NCBI RefSeq assembly: GCF_019635455.1
Contig: NZ_JAHBZJ010000006.1
Span: forward strand, 1 to 64,000
Direction: 5' to 3'
DNA from: Sphingomonas sp.
GTDB taxonomy: Bacteria > Pseudomonadota > Alphaproteobacteria > Sphingomonadales > Sphingomonadaceae
DNA: 64,000 bases
This document shows positions 8,477 to 20,110 of this stretch, in pieces; positions within the stretch are counted from its first letter, which is position 1, and each line of letters begins with the position of its first letter. Made by a program: the position numbers and the translations under genes. The notes under the pieces are model-generated. The model saw only the letters and a list, made by a program, of their open reading frames with translations. It searched no databases and was not told where the DNA came from.

Positions 8477-10295
8477 TGAGAGTATCCGCCGCCCTGACGA
8501 CCGCCCTGCTGGCGGCCTGTGCGCTGCCCGCCGCCGCACAACAGGCCGAACCCGCGGAACTTCGCGCGCGCCCGGCGGAGGCTGAAGTCCTCTATTTCCT
8601 GTTGCCCGACCGGTTCGAAAACGGCGATCCGTCGAACGATCGCGGCGGGCTGGCCGGCGGACCGTTGCAGACCGGGTTCGATCCGACGCGAAAAGGGTTT
8701 TTCCATGGCGGCGATCTGGCCGGCCTGATCCGCAGGCTCGACTATATCCAGGGGCTGGGCGCCACCGCGATCTGGCTGGGTCCGATCTACAAGAACAAGC
8801 CGGTCCAGGGCGGTCCGGGCGAGGAATCGGCGGGATATCACGGATATTGGATCACCGATTTCACCCGCGTCGATCCGCATTTCGGGTCGAACGCGGAGAT
8901 GAAGGCGTTCGTCGATGCGGCGCATGCGCGCGGCATCAAGGTCTATCTCGACATCATCACCAATCACACCGCCGACGTGATCCAGTATCGCGAATGCCCG
9001 ACGAGCGCGTGCGCATATCGCAGCCGGGCCGACTATCCCTATCAGCGTCGCGGGGGCATCAAGGGCGCGGCGATCAATCCCGGATTCCTGGGCGACAATG
9101 TCCAGACCGCGGAGAATTTCGCGAAGCTGACCGATCCGACCTACGCCTATACCCCCTATGTGCCACCGGCGGAGCGCACCGTGAAGGTGCCGGCGTGGCT
9201 CAACGACCCGATCTGGTATCACAATCGCGGCAACACGACGTTCAAGAACGAGAGCTCGACGATGGGCGATTTTGTCGGGCTGGACGATCTGATGACCGAA
9301 AATCCGCGCGTCCTCGCCGGATTTATCGACATTTACGGCGCCTGGATCGACCGGTTCGGGATCGACGGCTTCCGCATCGATACCGCCCGGCATGTGAACC
9401 CGGAATTCTGGCAAGGGTTCACCACGGCGATGCTGGCCCGCGCGGCGGCAAAGGGCATCCCCAATTTCCATATCTTTGGCGAGGTCGCCAATGAAGGGGA
9501 TGTGGGCGACCTGGCGGTGCATACCCGCGTCCACAAACTGCCCAGCGTGCTCGATTTCGGGTTTCGCGCGGCGGTGCAGGCGACGGTGGCCGGCGACAGG
9601 GGGACCGACATCCTTGCCGACCTGTTCGACCGCGATCCGCTTTATGAAGGCGGCGCGGCAGCGGCGTTGCGCCTGCCGACCTTTATCTCCAACCACGATC
9701 ATGGCCGTTTTTCGACCGATGTGCGCAAGGGGCTGCCGCAGGCGGATGATGCCGAGGTGCTGGCACGCGTGAAGCTGGCGCATGCGATGCTGTTCCTGCT
9801 GCGCGGCGTGCCGACCGTCTATGCCGGCGACGAACAGGGATTTGTCGGCGACGGCAACGACCAGGATGCGCGCGAGGACATGTTCGCGAGCCGGGTCGCG
9901 GTCTATAACGACAATCGCCTGCTCGGCACCGCGAAGACCACGGCGGTGTCGAACTTCGATCCCACCCATCCGCTCTACGCCGAAATCGCGAAGCTGGCGG
10001 CGGTGCGCCGCGCGACCCCGGCGCTGTCGCGCGGGCGCCAGGTGACACGCAATTATGAGGAGACGCCGGGCCTGTTCGCGGTCTCGCGCTTCGATCCCGA
10101 CAGCGGGCGCGAAGTGATGATCGCGTTCAATACCAGTGGCAAGCCGATTACCCGCCAGGTCGAGGTGGGGGCGGCCGTCACCGGCTTTACCGCGCTGGTC
10201 GGCCGCTGTGCGCCGACACCGGCCGCACCGGGCAGCGTTACCGTCACGCTGCCGCCCTTCGGCTATGTCGCCTGCGTGGCGAATGGAGGTGCGAA

Positions 10296-10299
<4 letters not shown>
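8473..10299 (+). CDS. secreted GH13 alpha-amylase family enzyme
   Basis: 608 residues. The ATG at 8473 overlaps the halogenase TGA (ATGA), with AGGAG upstream; a second ATG follows at once. The N-terminus is a signal sequence that could be cut by signal peptidase I after AAA, or by signal peptidase II at LLAAC, which fits a lipobox. GH13 blocks in order: DIITNH, GFRIDTARH (nucleophile Asp), FGEVAN (acid Glu) and FISNHD. It should cut alpha-1,4 links in starch or maltodextrins in the periplasm or at the outer membrane. It resembles secreted amylase/cyclomaltodextrinase types; the precise product pattern cannot be told from sequence. Confidence 0.9.
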
Positions 10300-11918
<1,619 letters not shown>

Positions 11919-11934
11919 ACCAAGGGAGCATAGG

Positions 11935-13983
11935 ATGCGCATGTTTTTCGCCATCGCGGCGCTGGCCGTGACCGCCCTCGCCACGCCGGCGACCGCCCAG
12001 GACAATGTCCGTGACGCGAGCGCATCGTCGCCCGACGGCACGATCCGCGTCACCCTCTCGACCGATGGCGAGGGGCGGCCGCTCTATGCCGTCACGCGCG
12101 ACGGCAAGCCGCTGATCGCGCCCTCGCGCCTTGGCTTCCTCCTCGCCGACGCGCCCAAGCTCGAACGGCATTTCCGGATCGAAAGCGCAAAGACCAGCAG
12201 CTCCGATTCGACCTGGGAACAGCCCTGGGGCGAATGGAAGACGGTGCGCGATCGCCACACCGAATTGCGGATCCGGCTGAAGGAAACGACGGCGCTCGCC
12301 CGGGTGATGGACGTCGTGTTCCGCATCTTCGACGACGGCATCGGCTTTCGCTACGAATTTCCCCAGCAGGCCAATCTCAAGACGCTGAACATCGCCGACG
12401 AACTGACCGAATTCGCGGTGGCGAGCGACGGCACCGCCTGGTGGATTCCCGCCGGCGAGTGGAACCGCTACGAATATCTCTACAATCGCACGCCGGTGAG
12501 CGCGGTGGCGCAGGCGCATACCCCGATCACGATGAAGCTGGCCGACGGCACCCACCTCGCCTTTCACGAGGCGGCGCTGGTCGATTATTCGGCGATGTGG
12601 CTGCGCCGGGTTGAGGGGACGCGGTTCCGCGCGACGCTGGCCCCGGCCTCTTCGGGGCCGCGGGTGGTGCGCGACACGCCGTTCGTCACGCCATGGCGCA
12701 CCGTGCGGATCGCGCCGGATGCGCCACATCTTTATATGTCCCAGCTCGAACTCAACCTCAACGAACCCAACAAGCTGGGCGATGTCAGCTGGTTCAAGCC
12801 GAGCAAATATGTCGGCGTGTGGTGGGAAATGCACCTCGACAAGGCGACGTGGAGCACCGGTCCCCGGCTGGGCGCGACCACCGCGAACGTGAAGCGCTAT
12901 ATCGATTTCGCGGCAAAGAACGGTTTTCGCGGCGTGCTGGTCGAAGGGTGGAATGTCGGGTGGGACGGTGACTGGTTCGACGGCGGCGACGCGTTCGACT
13001 TCGCCAAGCCGGTGCCGCAATTCGATATGGAGGCGCTGTCGCGCTATGCCGCCGCAAAGGGCGTGCATCTGATCGGCCATCATGAGACCGGGGGATCGGC
13101 GAGTCATTATGAGCGGCAGCTCGACGCCGCCTATCGCTATGCCGCCGCGCACGGCATTGAGGTGGTGAAGACCGGCTATGTCACCGATGCTGGACAGATC
13201 GATCGCATCTGGCCCGACGGCCATGTGACGCAGGAATGGCATGACGGCCAGTTCATGTCGCGCCATCACCTGAAGGTCGTCGAAACGGCGGCGAAATACC
13301 ATATCGCGGTCAACCCGCACGAACCGATCAAGGATACCGGCCTGCGCCGCACCTATCCCAACTGGGTCAGTCGCGAGGGTGCGCGTGGCCAGGAATATAA
13401 CGCCTGGGGCAATCCCAAGAACCCGCCCGAGCATGAGGCGAACCTGTTCTTCACCCGGATGCTCGCCGGTCCGTTCGATTTCACGCCGGGCGTGCTGAGC
13501 CTGGAGGGCAAGGGTGGCACGCCGATCCTGTCGACCGCGGCCAAGCAGCTGGCGCAATATGTCGTCCTGTATTCGCCGATCCAGATGGCGGCGGACCTGC
13601 CGGAAAACTACGCGAAATATCCCGGCGCGTTCCAGTTCATCAAGGACGTGCCGACCGACTGGTCGGATACGGTCGTACTGGCGGGCGAGGTGGGCGACTA
13701 TGTCGCGGTCGCGCGCAAGGATCGCGCCGGCGCCGACTGGTATATTGGCGCGGTGACCGACGAGACGGCGCGCACGGTCGAACTGAAGCTCGACTTTCTC
13801 GACCCCGGCCGCAGCTATGAGGCGCAGATCTATCGTGACGGCGACGGCGCCGATTACCGCACCGGCACGCGTCACGCGATCGCGATCGAAAAGAAGCGCG
13901 TGAAGCGCGGGGAGACGATCAGGCTGTGGATGGCGCCGGGGGGCGGTGCGGCGATCCGCTTCGCGGCTTCTCCCAGAGGTTGA
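11935..13983 (+). CDS. secreted GH97 alpha-glucosidase (SusB-like)
   Basis: 682 residues with a signal peptide (MRMFFAIAALAVTALATPA, cut after ATA). The N-terminal beta-sandwich is followed by a TIM barrel with GWNVGWDGDW, HHETGGS, NPHEPIKDTGLRRTYPNW and REGARGQEYN. The glutamates in these last blocks match the metal-dependent inverting GH97 enzymes typified by Bacteroides SusB. It should liberate glucose from the non-reducing end of maltodextrins in the periplasm. It begins 16 bases after the GH13 alpha-glucosidase with GGGAG upstream and is the last gene of the receptor-halogenase-amylase operon. Confidence 0.92.
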   Translation: MRMFFAIAALAVTALATPATAQDNVRDASASSPDGTIRVTLSTDGEGRPLYAVTRDGKPLIAPSRLGFLLADAPKLERHFRIESAKTSSSDSTWEQPWGEWKTVRDRHTELRIRLKETTALARVMDVVFRIFDDGIGFRYEFPQQANLKTLNIADELTEFAVASDGTAWWIPAGEWNRYEYLYNRTPVSAVAQAHTPITMKLADGTHLAFHEAALVDYSAMWLRRVEGTRFRATLAPASSGPRVVRDTPFVTPWRTVRIAPDAPHLYMSQLELNLNEPNKLGDVSWFKPSKYVGVWWEMHLDKATWSTGPRLGATTANVKRYIDFAAKNGFRGVLVEGWNVGWDGDWFDGGDAFDFAKPVPQFDMEALSRYAAAKGVHLIGHHETGGSASHYERQLDAAYRYAAAHGIEVVKTGYVTDAGQIDRIWPDGHVTQEWHDGQFMSRHHLKVVETAAKYHIAVNPHEPIKDTGLRRTYPNWVSREGARGQEYNAWGNPKNPPEHEANLFFTRMLAGPFDFTPGVLSLEGKGGTPILSTAAKQLAQYVVLYSPIQMAADLPENYAKYPGAFQFIKDVPTDWSDTVVLAGEVGDYVAVARKDRAGADWYIGAVTDETARTVELKLDFLDPGRSYEAQIYRDGDGADYRTGTRHAIAIEKKRVKRGETIRLWMAPGGGAAIRFAASPRG

Positions 13984-14020
13984 AGCTCGGCAGCACGTCG
14001 GTCGGACTGTAGGGCGGGGT

Positions 14021-14563
14021 TCAGGCGCGAACCCAGCCGACCTCGGGATCGTTGAAGTCGACCACATCCGCCAGCTCCCAGACGTTCGAATAGCCATAGC
14101 CGACCAGGTTGATGAACGTCTGGATATTGAGCGCCAGCGACCGTGCCTTGACCGGCACCGGGCGGCGATTGTTGCGGAAATTGTTGTTGCAATAGATCAG
14201 GATGCGGCGGCCGCTATCCGCGCCAATCGTCTTTGCGAGCGAGCCGGCATGGAAATCGGGCAGCGGCAGGTTCACCGCGCCGCCGATATGACCTTCGCGA
14301 AAGGCGGTTTCCGACCGTGCGTCGAGCAGCAGCGTCCCCGCCTCCTTCGCTTCCCGGGCGAAACGGTCGAACGGCAACAGCCGTTGCGCGCGCAATGCCC
14401 GCACGTCGCCGGTCAGCTGCTGAAACCCGCGATAGTCGATCTGGGGATTGCCGCCATCGCGCGCCTGTGCGGGAGGGCGCGGTTGCGTTTGCGGGGCGCT
14501 GCGGGCGAGCGCGGGCGCGGTGGCGCCGGCGCCGAACAGGGTGAGGAACAGGCGGCGGTGCAT
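14021..14563 (-). CDS. exported rhodanese-domain protein
   Basis: 180 residues. The N-terminus MHRRLFLTLFGAGATAPALA looks like a signal peptide, possibly twin-arginine (RRLFL). The rhodanese domain has LLLDARSETAFREGHIGGAVNLP and the active-site cysteine in YCNNNFRNN. The loop after the Cys is long and Asn-rich compared with standard CRxGxR loops, so the substrate may not be thiosulfate. Family role: sulfur transfer or cysteine-persulfide chemistry. It is convergent with the GH97 gene (37 bases apart) and divergent from the amino-acid permease. Confidence 0.85.
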   Translation of the reverse strand: MHRRLFLTLFGAGATAPALARSAPQTQPRPPAQARDGGNPQIDYRGFQQLTGDVRALRAQRLLPFDRFAREAKEAGTLLLDARSETAFREGHIGGAVNLPLPDFHAGSLAKTIGADSGRRILIYCNNNFRNNRRPVPVKARSLALNIQTFINLVGYGYSNVWELADVVDFNDPEVGWVRA

Positions 14564-14657
14564 GGCGATCCCTTTGTCGTTGCCGGGCGTCCGGCGGATG
14601 AACCGTTGACGCGCGCCGGGTCGCGGCGCACCGTCGATCTAACGCAAGGGGGGACGC

Positions 14658-16070
14658 ATGGCCGACGGACTGTTTCGTACGAAGATCGTGAAGGGTGCGG
14701 AGGAACATGCGCCCGAACACCGGCTGGCGGCGACGCTCAGCTGGCCCCATCTGATCGCACTGGGGGTCGGCGCGATCGTCGGCACCGGCATCCTGACGCT
14801 GATCGGCGTCGGCGCGGGCAAGGCGGGGCCGGCGGTGATCCTCTCGTTCGTGATCGCCGGCGCGATCTGTGCCTGCGCGGCGCTGGCCTATGCCGAAATG
14901 GCGACGATGATGCCGGCCTCGGGCAGCGCCTATACCTATAGCTATGCGGTGCTGGGGGAGATCATCGCCTGGGTCGTCGGCTGGTCGCTGATTCTCGAAT
15001 ATTCGCTGGTGGTCAGCGCGGTGGCGGTCGGCTGGTCGGGCTATGCCGCGCCGCTGCTACAGGGGTGGCTGGGCGTGCCGATGTCCGTGATGGAGGGGCC
15101 GCATGCCGGCGGCATCGTGAATCTGCCGGCGATCGGCATCATCGCGGTGGTCGCGGGGCTGCTGTCGTTCGGTACGCGGGAAAGCGCGACGCTCAATGCC
15201 GGCCTCGTCGTCGTGAAGATCGTGGCGCTCGCGGTCTTCGTCTCGGTCGCGCTTCCCTATTTCGACGCCGCGAATTTCGAACCGTTCGCGCCCTATGGCT
15301 TTGCCAAGACGGTGTCGGCGGACGGTGTCGAGCGCGGGGTGATGGCCGCCGCCGCGATCATCTTCTTCGCCTTTTACGGGTTCGATGCGATCTCCACCGC
15401 GGCGGAGGAGACGAAGAATCCGGGCCGCGATCTCGCCATCGGCATCGTCGGGTCGATGATCGCCTGTGTCGCGATCTACATGCTCGTCGCGGTCGCGGCG
15501 GTCGGCGCGGCATCCTATACCAGCTTCGCCAACAGTCCGGAGCCGCTCGCGCTGATCCTGCGCGAGTTGGGACAGCCGAAATTCGCGACCTTCCTCGCCG
15601 TATCGGCGGTCATCGCGCTGCCCACGGTGCTGCTCGGCTTCCTGTTCGGACAGAGCCGCATCTTCTTCACCATGGCGCGCGACGGAATGCTGCCGATTTC
15701 GCTCGCCAAGGTGTCGAAGCGCGGGTCGCCGGTGCGCATCACCGTCTTCACCGCGATCATCGTCAGCGTGATCGCCGGGCTGCTGCCGATCGACGAGATC
15801 GCCGCGCTCGCCAATGCCGGCACGCTGGCGGCCTTCGCCGCCGTCGCGGTGTGCATGATGGTGCTGCGTCGGCGTGCGCCCGATGCGCCGCGCATGTTCC
15901 GCACGCCGCTCTGGTGGCTGGTCGGCGGGATCGCGGTTCTCGGCTGCGCCTATCTCTTCTTCAGCCTGCCGAACAAGACGCAGCTGTGGTTCCTCGGCTG
16001 GAACCTGTTCGGTCTTGTCATCTACTTCGCCTATGCCCGCCCGCGGGTAACGGCGAAGGGAGTGGCATGA
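14658..16070 (+). CDS. APC-family amino acid permease (cationic amino acid transporter type)
   Basis: 470 residues with about twelve membrane helices. The first helix holds GVGAIVGTGILTLIG, the unwound substrate-binding segment of the APC family, and helix 6 carries FFAFYGFDAISTAAEETKNP, a strong signature of the YfnA/CAT subgroup. It likely takes up amino acids across the inner membrane. The start codon lies a few bases after AAGGGGGG. Its stop overlaps the ATG of the methylthioadenosine phosphorylase gene (ATGA), so the two are coupled; this may link uptake to methionine salvage, which is inference. Confidence 0.88.
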   Translation: MADGLFRTKIVKGAEEHAPEHRLAATLSWPHLIALGVGAIVGTGILTLIGVGAGKAGPAVILSFVIAGAICACAALAYAEMATMMPASGSAYTYSYAVLGEIIAWVVGWSLILEYSLVVSAVAVGWSGYAAPLLQGWLGVPMSVMEGPHAGGIVNLPAIGIIAVVAGLLSFGTRESATLNAGLVVVKIVALAVFVSVALPYFDAANFEPFAPYGFAKTVSADGVERGVMAAAAIIFFAFYGFDAISTAAEETKNPGRDLAIGIVGSMIACVAIYMLVAVAAVGAASYTSFANSPEPLALILRELGQPKFATFLAVSAVIALPTVLLGFLFGQSRIFFTMARDGMLPISLAKVSKRGSPVRITVFTAIIVSVIAGLLPIDEIAALANAGTLAAFAAVAVCMMVLRRRAPDAPRMFRTPLWWLVGGIAVLGCAYLFFSLPNKTQLWFLGWNLFGLVIYFAYARPRVTAKGVA

Positions 16071-16942
16071 CCGGCTGGCATATCGGAGTCATCGGCGGTT
16101 CGGGCCTGTATGGGGTCGATGGGATCGAGGGCGGCGAATGGGTCGATGTCGCCTCGCCCTGGGGCGAACCGTCGGATGCGATCTTTACCGGGCGGCTGGG
16201 CGATGTGCGCGTGTCGTTCCTGCCGCGCCATGGGCGGGGACACGGGATCGCCCCGTCCGACCTGAATGCCCGCGCCAATATCGATTGCCTGAAGCGGCTG
16301 GGCGTCACCGACATCCTGTCGGTCTCGTCGGTCGGCGGGCTGAGCGAGGCGCGCGCGCCGGGGACCTTCACCATCGTCGATCAGTTCATCGATCGCACGC
16401 GCGGCCGTCCATCCAGCTTTTTCGGGACCGGCATGGTCGCCCATGTCTCGATGGCCGATCCGGTCTGCCCGCGCCTGTCACAGCTTGCCGGGGACGCGGC
16501 GGAAGCGGCGGGCGCGACCGTGCATCGCGGCGGCACCTGCCTGGTGATGGAGGGGCCGCAATTCTCGACCCGCGCCGAAAGCCACCTCTATCGCAGCTGG
16601 GGCTGTTGCGTGATCGGCATGACCGCGATGCCCGAGGCGAAGCTGGCGCGGGAGGCCGAACTGCCCTTCGCGATGATCGGCATGGTCACCGACTATGATT
16701 GCTGGCGCGAGGAAGAGGCGGGCGTCGATGTCGCGCAGGTGATCGCACAGCTCTCCGCGAATGCGGCGAATGCGCGCGCGACGGTGCTGAACCTGCTGCG
16801 CGCGCTGCCGTCCGAACGGGCGCCCAGCGCGACCGATACCTGCCTCGACACAGCGTTGATCACCGCACCGCCCGCGCGCGATCCCGACCTGCTGGCGCGG
16901 CTCGACGCGGTCGCGGGGCGCGCGTTCGCGGCGGGGCGTTAG
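16067..16942 (+). CDS. mtnP: S-methyl-5'-thioadenosine phosphorylase
   Basis: 291 residues. It cleaves methylthioadenosine with phosphate to adenine and methylthioribose-1-phosphate in methionine salvage. Seen: GVIGGSGLY at the N-terminus, phosphate-binding RHGRGHGIAPSDLNARAN, MEGPQFSTRAES, GMTAMPEAKLAREAE and the base-binding VTDYDCW. The last two separate MTA phosphorylases from ordinary purine nucleoside phosphorylases. The usual length is 280-300. The start overlaps the permease stop (ATGA). The other methionine-salvage enzymes are not in the window. Confidence 0.94.
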   Translation: MTGWHIGVIGGSGLYGVDGIEGGEWVDVASPWGEPSDAIFTGRLGDVRVSFLPRHGRGHGIAPSDLNARANIDCLKRLGVTDILSVSSVGGLSEARAPGTFTIVDQFIDRTRGRPSSFFGTGMVAHVSMADPVCPRLSQLAGDAAEAAGATVHRGGTCLVMEGPQFSTRAESHLYRSWGCCVIGMTAMPEAKLAREAELPFAMIGMVTDYDCWREEEAGVDVAQVIAQLSANAANARATVLNLLRALPSERAPSATDTCLDTALITAPPARDPDLLARLDAVAGRAFAAGR

Positions 16943-16946
16943 GCGC

Positions 16947-19520
16947 TCAGCCCAGCATCTCCGCGAGCGTGCGGGCGATATTCTCGATCGTATAGGGTTT
17001 CTGGATCACCTGGCGGCCACGATGCCGGTCGGGAAACTGCGCCTGCTCGCCATATCCGGTGGCGAACATGAACGGGATCTGCCGGTCGAACAGCGCGTCG
17101 GCGATCGGAAAGCTGTTGTTGCTGCCCAGATTGATGTCGAGGATCGCGACGCTGGGCGGATTCGCGGTAATCAGGTCGAGCGCGGCATCGACCGACGAGG
17201 CGGTCGCGACATCGTCTGCGCCCAGCCGGGTGACGATATCCTCGGCATCCAGCGCGATGATCAGGCTGTCCTCGACCAGCAGGACATTCTGCCCCTTGAG
17301 CAGGTCGGCCGGCGGATCCTCCCGATGCCCGGCGGCGGTTTGCGAAAAGCGGATCGCGGGTCCGGTCGATGATCGCGGTTCGGACACGTGGCGGGCGGGA
17401 ATGCAGAAATCGGCCTCGAACCCGGTTTCGGGATAGCGCGCCTCCGCCTCGCCACCCAGATCATAGGGAAGCGAGCGTTCGATGATCGTGGTCCCAAACC
17501 CCTTCCGCGTCGGCTTGACCATCGCCGGGCCGCCAATGTCGCGCCATTGCAGCAACAGGTCGCCCCGCGCGCCGCGGTGCCAGCTGAATTCGACATGTCC
17601 CCCCGGGACAGAGAGCGCGCCATATTTGGTCGAGTTGGTGACCAGCTCATGCACCACCAGCGCCATGGTCGAAAAGGCCTGGGGGTTGAGCATCACCGGT
17701 TCGCCCTTTGCGTGAATCCGGTCGCCGCCCTCCACAAATGCACCCGATTCCGCGTCGATCAGCGTCTGTAGCGAGGCGGGACCCCAATGATCCTCGGTAA
17801 TCTGATTGTGCGCGCGGGCGAGCGCATGGATGCGCCCGTCCACGACCTTGACGAAATCGCGCACCGCCTCGTCCTCGGGCTGGGCCTGCCGGATCAGCCC
17901 GCGGATCAGGCCCAGGATGTTGCGTACGCGATGATTGAGTTCGGCGATCAGCAGTTCCTGTCGCGCGCTCGCCTGCTGCCGCTCGGCCGATGCCTCGTCG
18001 GCGAGCCGCAGCACCACCTCGATCAGCGTCGCGCGCAGCGTTTCGGCAACCCGCATCTCCGACACGGAAAAGGGTTGAGAGCGCCCGCGCACCAGTTCCT
18101 TCCATTCCTCGAAGCTCTCGCGCGGGGTCAGGCGCGGGCCGTTGGGGCCATATTCGACCGGCTTGTGCGGATCGCCGGCCCAGCGGATCGAGCGGACCAT
18201 CTCGGACCGGAACAGCACGACATAATCGCGCGGCGAGCGTGACACGGGAATGGCAAGCAGCCCGGCGGCGGCGCTGGAGAATTTGTCCGCGTCATCGATC
18301 AGCGAACCGATATGGTCGGTCGCGAACACCTTCCCCGCCGCGGTCGCGTTGAGCGCGCGGACGATCCGGCGGAACTCCTCGGTCGGCGGGGTGATCCCGG
18401 AAAAGGCGTAGCTGCCCGACAGCCAGACGCCGACTCCGTCGGCGGGAATGGCATGAGTCAGAATATCCGCCAGCCAGTCGGGGTCGCGCAGCAGCGCCTC
18501 GTCCGATGCGACGGCACCCAGCAACTGGTCCGAAATGTCGCGCGCGCGCCGTTCGAACTCGACCGTCTGTTGCCGTTCGCGGCTCTCCAGGCGCATCGAG
18601 AACATCTGGGCGAACAGTTCGGACACCGACCGCCGTTCGAAACTGGGGCAGCGCGGCGAATAATGGTGACAGGCGAACAGCCCCCACAGCTTGCCCTCGA
18701 CCACGATCGAGATCGACAGCGAGGCATCGACGCCCATGTTTTTCAGGTATTCGATATGGATCGGCGACACCGATCGCAGCAGCGAAAGCGACAGGTCGAG
18801 CGGCTCGCCCTTCTCGTCGAGCTGGGGAACGATCGGCACCGGCGCCGCATGGACATCGGCGATCACGCGCAACAGGTTGCGGGTATAGAGGATACGCGCC
18901 TGTGCGGGGATGTCGCTGGCGGGATAGTGCAGGCCGAGAAAGCGGCCGATACCCGGCTTGCACGCCTCCGCCACCACCTCGCCCGAGCCGTCGGGCGCGA
19001 AACGATAGACCATCACCCGGTCGAATCCGATCAGCGCGCGGACCTGGCGCGCGCCTTCGCGGAAAAAGGCGGTCAGGTCGTCGCACTGGTCCAGCCGCGC
19101 GATCATCGACCGCACCGTGCCGGTCACGTCGCCGATCTCGCCGATCGATCGCTCCGCCTCGATCACGATCTGCCCGCGCGAGAGATGGACCGCGACGTCG
19201 AACCGCTCGCCGTCGGGAGTCAGTTCGATGCCGAACAATCGCTCGATCGCGTCGGCGCCGCGCAGCATGGCGGTGCGATTGCGCAATTCGTGCATCGCCG
19301 GTGCCGTGAATATCTCCGCCAGCGGCAGCCCGATCGCGTTGCCCGGCGACATGCCGATAAAGCCGGCCAGATTCTCGGACGCGCGCGCGATGATCCAGTC
19401 GGCGGTCAGGGCGATCAGAAAACCGATCGGCTGGACCGCGCCCAGAATATGGATGGGTTCGCGGTCGCAATTGGTCAGATTGACCGTCGGGGCATCACTC
19501 AAAGCAGCTCGTCCTTCCAT
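16947..19520 (-). CDS. bphP: bacteriophytochrome: PAS-GAF-PHY, HWE kinase, receiver
   Basis: 857 residues, one of the longer phytochrome layouts. C18 in NCDREPIHILGAVQP is the biliverdin-binding cysteine position of bacteriophytochromes. The GAF domain has PASDIPAQAR and SPIHIEYLKNMGV; the PHY tongue is PRESFEEW near residue 470. The kinase H-box ELNHRVRNILGL puts it in the HWE/HisKA_2 group. A receiver domain at the C-terminus has LLVEDS, an Asp in AILDINLG and the Lys of QKPY. Role: red/far-red light sensing with internal phosphotransfer. It overlaps the end of the heme oxygenase gene by 26 bases; a GAGGAAA site precedes the ATG. Confidence 0.93.
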   Translation of the reverse strand: MEGRAALSDAPTVNLTNCDREPIHILGAVQPIGFLIALTADWIIARASENLAGFIGMSPGNAIGLPLAEIFTAPAMHELRNRTAMLRGADAIERLFGIELTPDGERFDVAVHLSRGQIVIEAERSIGEIGDVTGTVRSMIARLDQCDDLTAFFREGARQVRALIGFDRVMVYRFAPDGSGEVVAEACKPGIGRFLGLHYPASDIPAQARILYTRNLLRVIADVHAAPVPIVPQLDEKGEPLDLSLSLLRSVSPIHIEYLKNMGVDASLSISIVVEGKLWGLFACHHYSPRCPSFERRSVSELFAQMFSMRLESRERQQTVEFERRARDISDQLLGAVASDEALLRDPDWLADILTHAIPADGVGVWLSGSYAFSGITPPTEEFRRIVRALNATAAGKVFATDHIGSLIDDADKFSSAAAGLLAIPVSRSPRDYVVLFRSEMVRSIRWAGDPHKPVEYGPNGPRLTPRESFEEWKELVRGRSQPFSVSEMRVAETLRATLIEVVLRLADEASAERQQASARQELLIAELNHRVRNILGLIRGLIRQAQPEDEAVRDFVKVVDGRIHALARAHNQITEDHWGPASLQTLIDAESGAFVEGGDRIHAKGEPVMLNPQAFSTMALVVHELVTNSTKYGALSVPGGHVEFSWHRGARGDLLLQWRDIGGPAMVKPTRKGFGTTIIERSLPYDLGGEAEARYPETGFEADFCIPARHVSEPRSSTGPAIRFSQTAAGHREDPPADLLKGQNVLLVEDSLIIALDAEDIVTRLGADDVATASSVDAALDLITANPPSVAILDINLGSNNSFPIADALFDRQIPFMFATGYGEQAQFPDRHRGRQVIQKPYTIENIARTLAEMLG

Positions 19521-20052
19521 GCCGCATCGCGCTTTCCTCGAACATCGCGAAGATGCGGCGGGCTGTGTCCGTCGCCGTAGCCCGTTGCCGTTCCGTAACT
19601 AACGCGCGATCGAGGATTTGGATCAATCCGCGCCATTTTTCGGCATCCTGGCGCGCGCCCAGAAAGCGGCGGGGCAGCGTGTCGGGGACCGATCGGACCA
19701 GCAGCTTGCCCCCCAGTCGCGCGCCTTCAAGGACATAGAGCGCGCCCAGCACCTGCGCCGCGCCGATGAGTTCGGGGGCGGAGAGCGGGGCGGGCAGGGC
19801 GGCGCCAAGCTCAGCCAGATCGGCGCGCAGCGCATCGCCGCGCTGCCGCTCCGGCCAATCCGTCACCGGCAGGTCCGGGCAGGCATCGATCGCCGCCTCG
19901 ACCGGCAGCAACGCCGCGGCCTGCGCGCGCAGAAACGCGGTGTAGGATCCGCGCACGCCCAGCTCGAAGCCGGAAAAGGCCGTATCGACGCGCGCATGGT
20001 CGGGCGCGGTCGCCGCACGAAGAATCTGGCGGGCGGAAACGGGGACGTTCAT
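19495..20052 (-). CDS. bphO: heme oxygenase supplying biliverdin to the phytochrome
   Basis: 185 residues of the bacterial BphO type. The proximal heme ligand is expected at H19 in APDHARVD; distal-helix sequence LYVLEGARLGGKLL matches the family glycine-rich segment. It opens heme to biliverdin, CO and iron. The ATG at 20052 was chosen because an upstream in-frame GTG at 20253 would add 67 low-complexity residues. The gene lies directly upstream of, and overlaps, the phytochrome gene on the same strand, the classical bphO-bphP pair. Confidence 0.88.
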   Translation of the reverse strand: MNVPVSARQILRAATAPDHARVDTAFSGFELGVRGSYTAFLRAQAAALLPVEAAIDACPDLPVTDWPERQRGDALRADLAELGAALPAPLSAPELIGAAQVLGALYVLEGARLGGKLLVRSVPDTLPRRFLGARQDAEKWRGLIQILDRALVTERQRATATDTARRIFAMFEESAMRHGRTSCFE

Positions 20053-20110
20053 CCGACCGGCTTGTGCCGCAGGCTTCGGCTCCGTCGCAAGTGATTGTTT
20101 CAGCCGGGGA

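Noticed and set aside
4139..8539. A 1466-codon open frame antisense to the receptor and halogenase genes
   Set aside because: It has no ribosome site, no recognised domain and an Arg/Ala/Asp-heavy composition. Long antisense frames arise from the codon bias of high-GC genes, and both sense genes are unmistakable.
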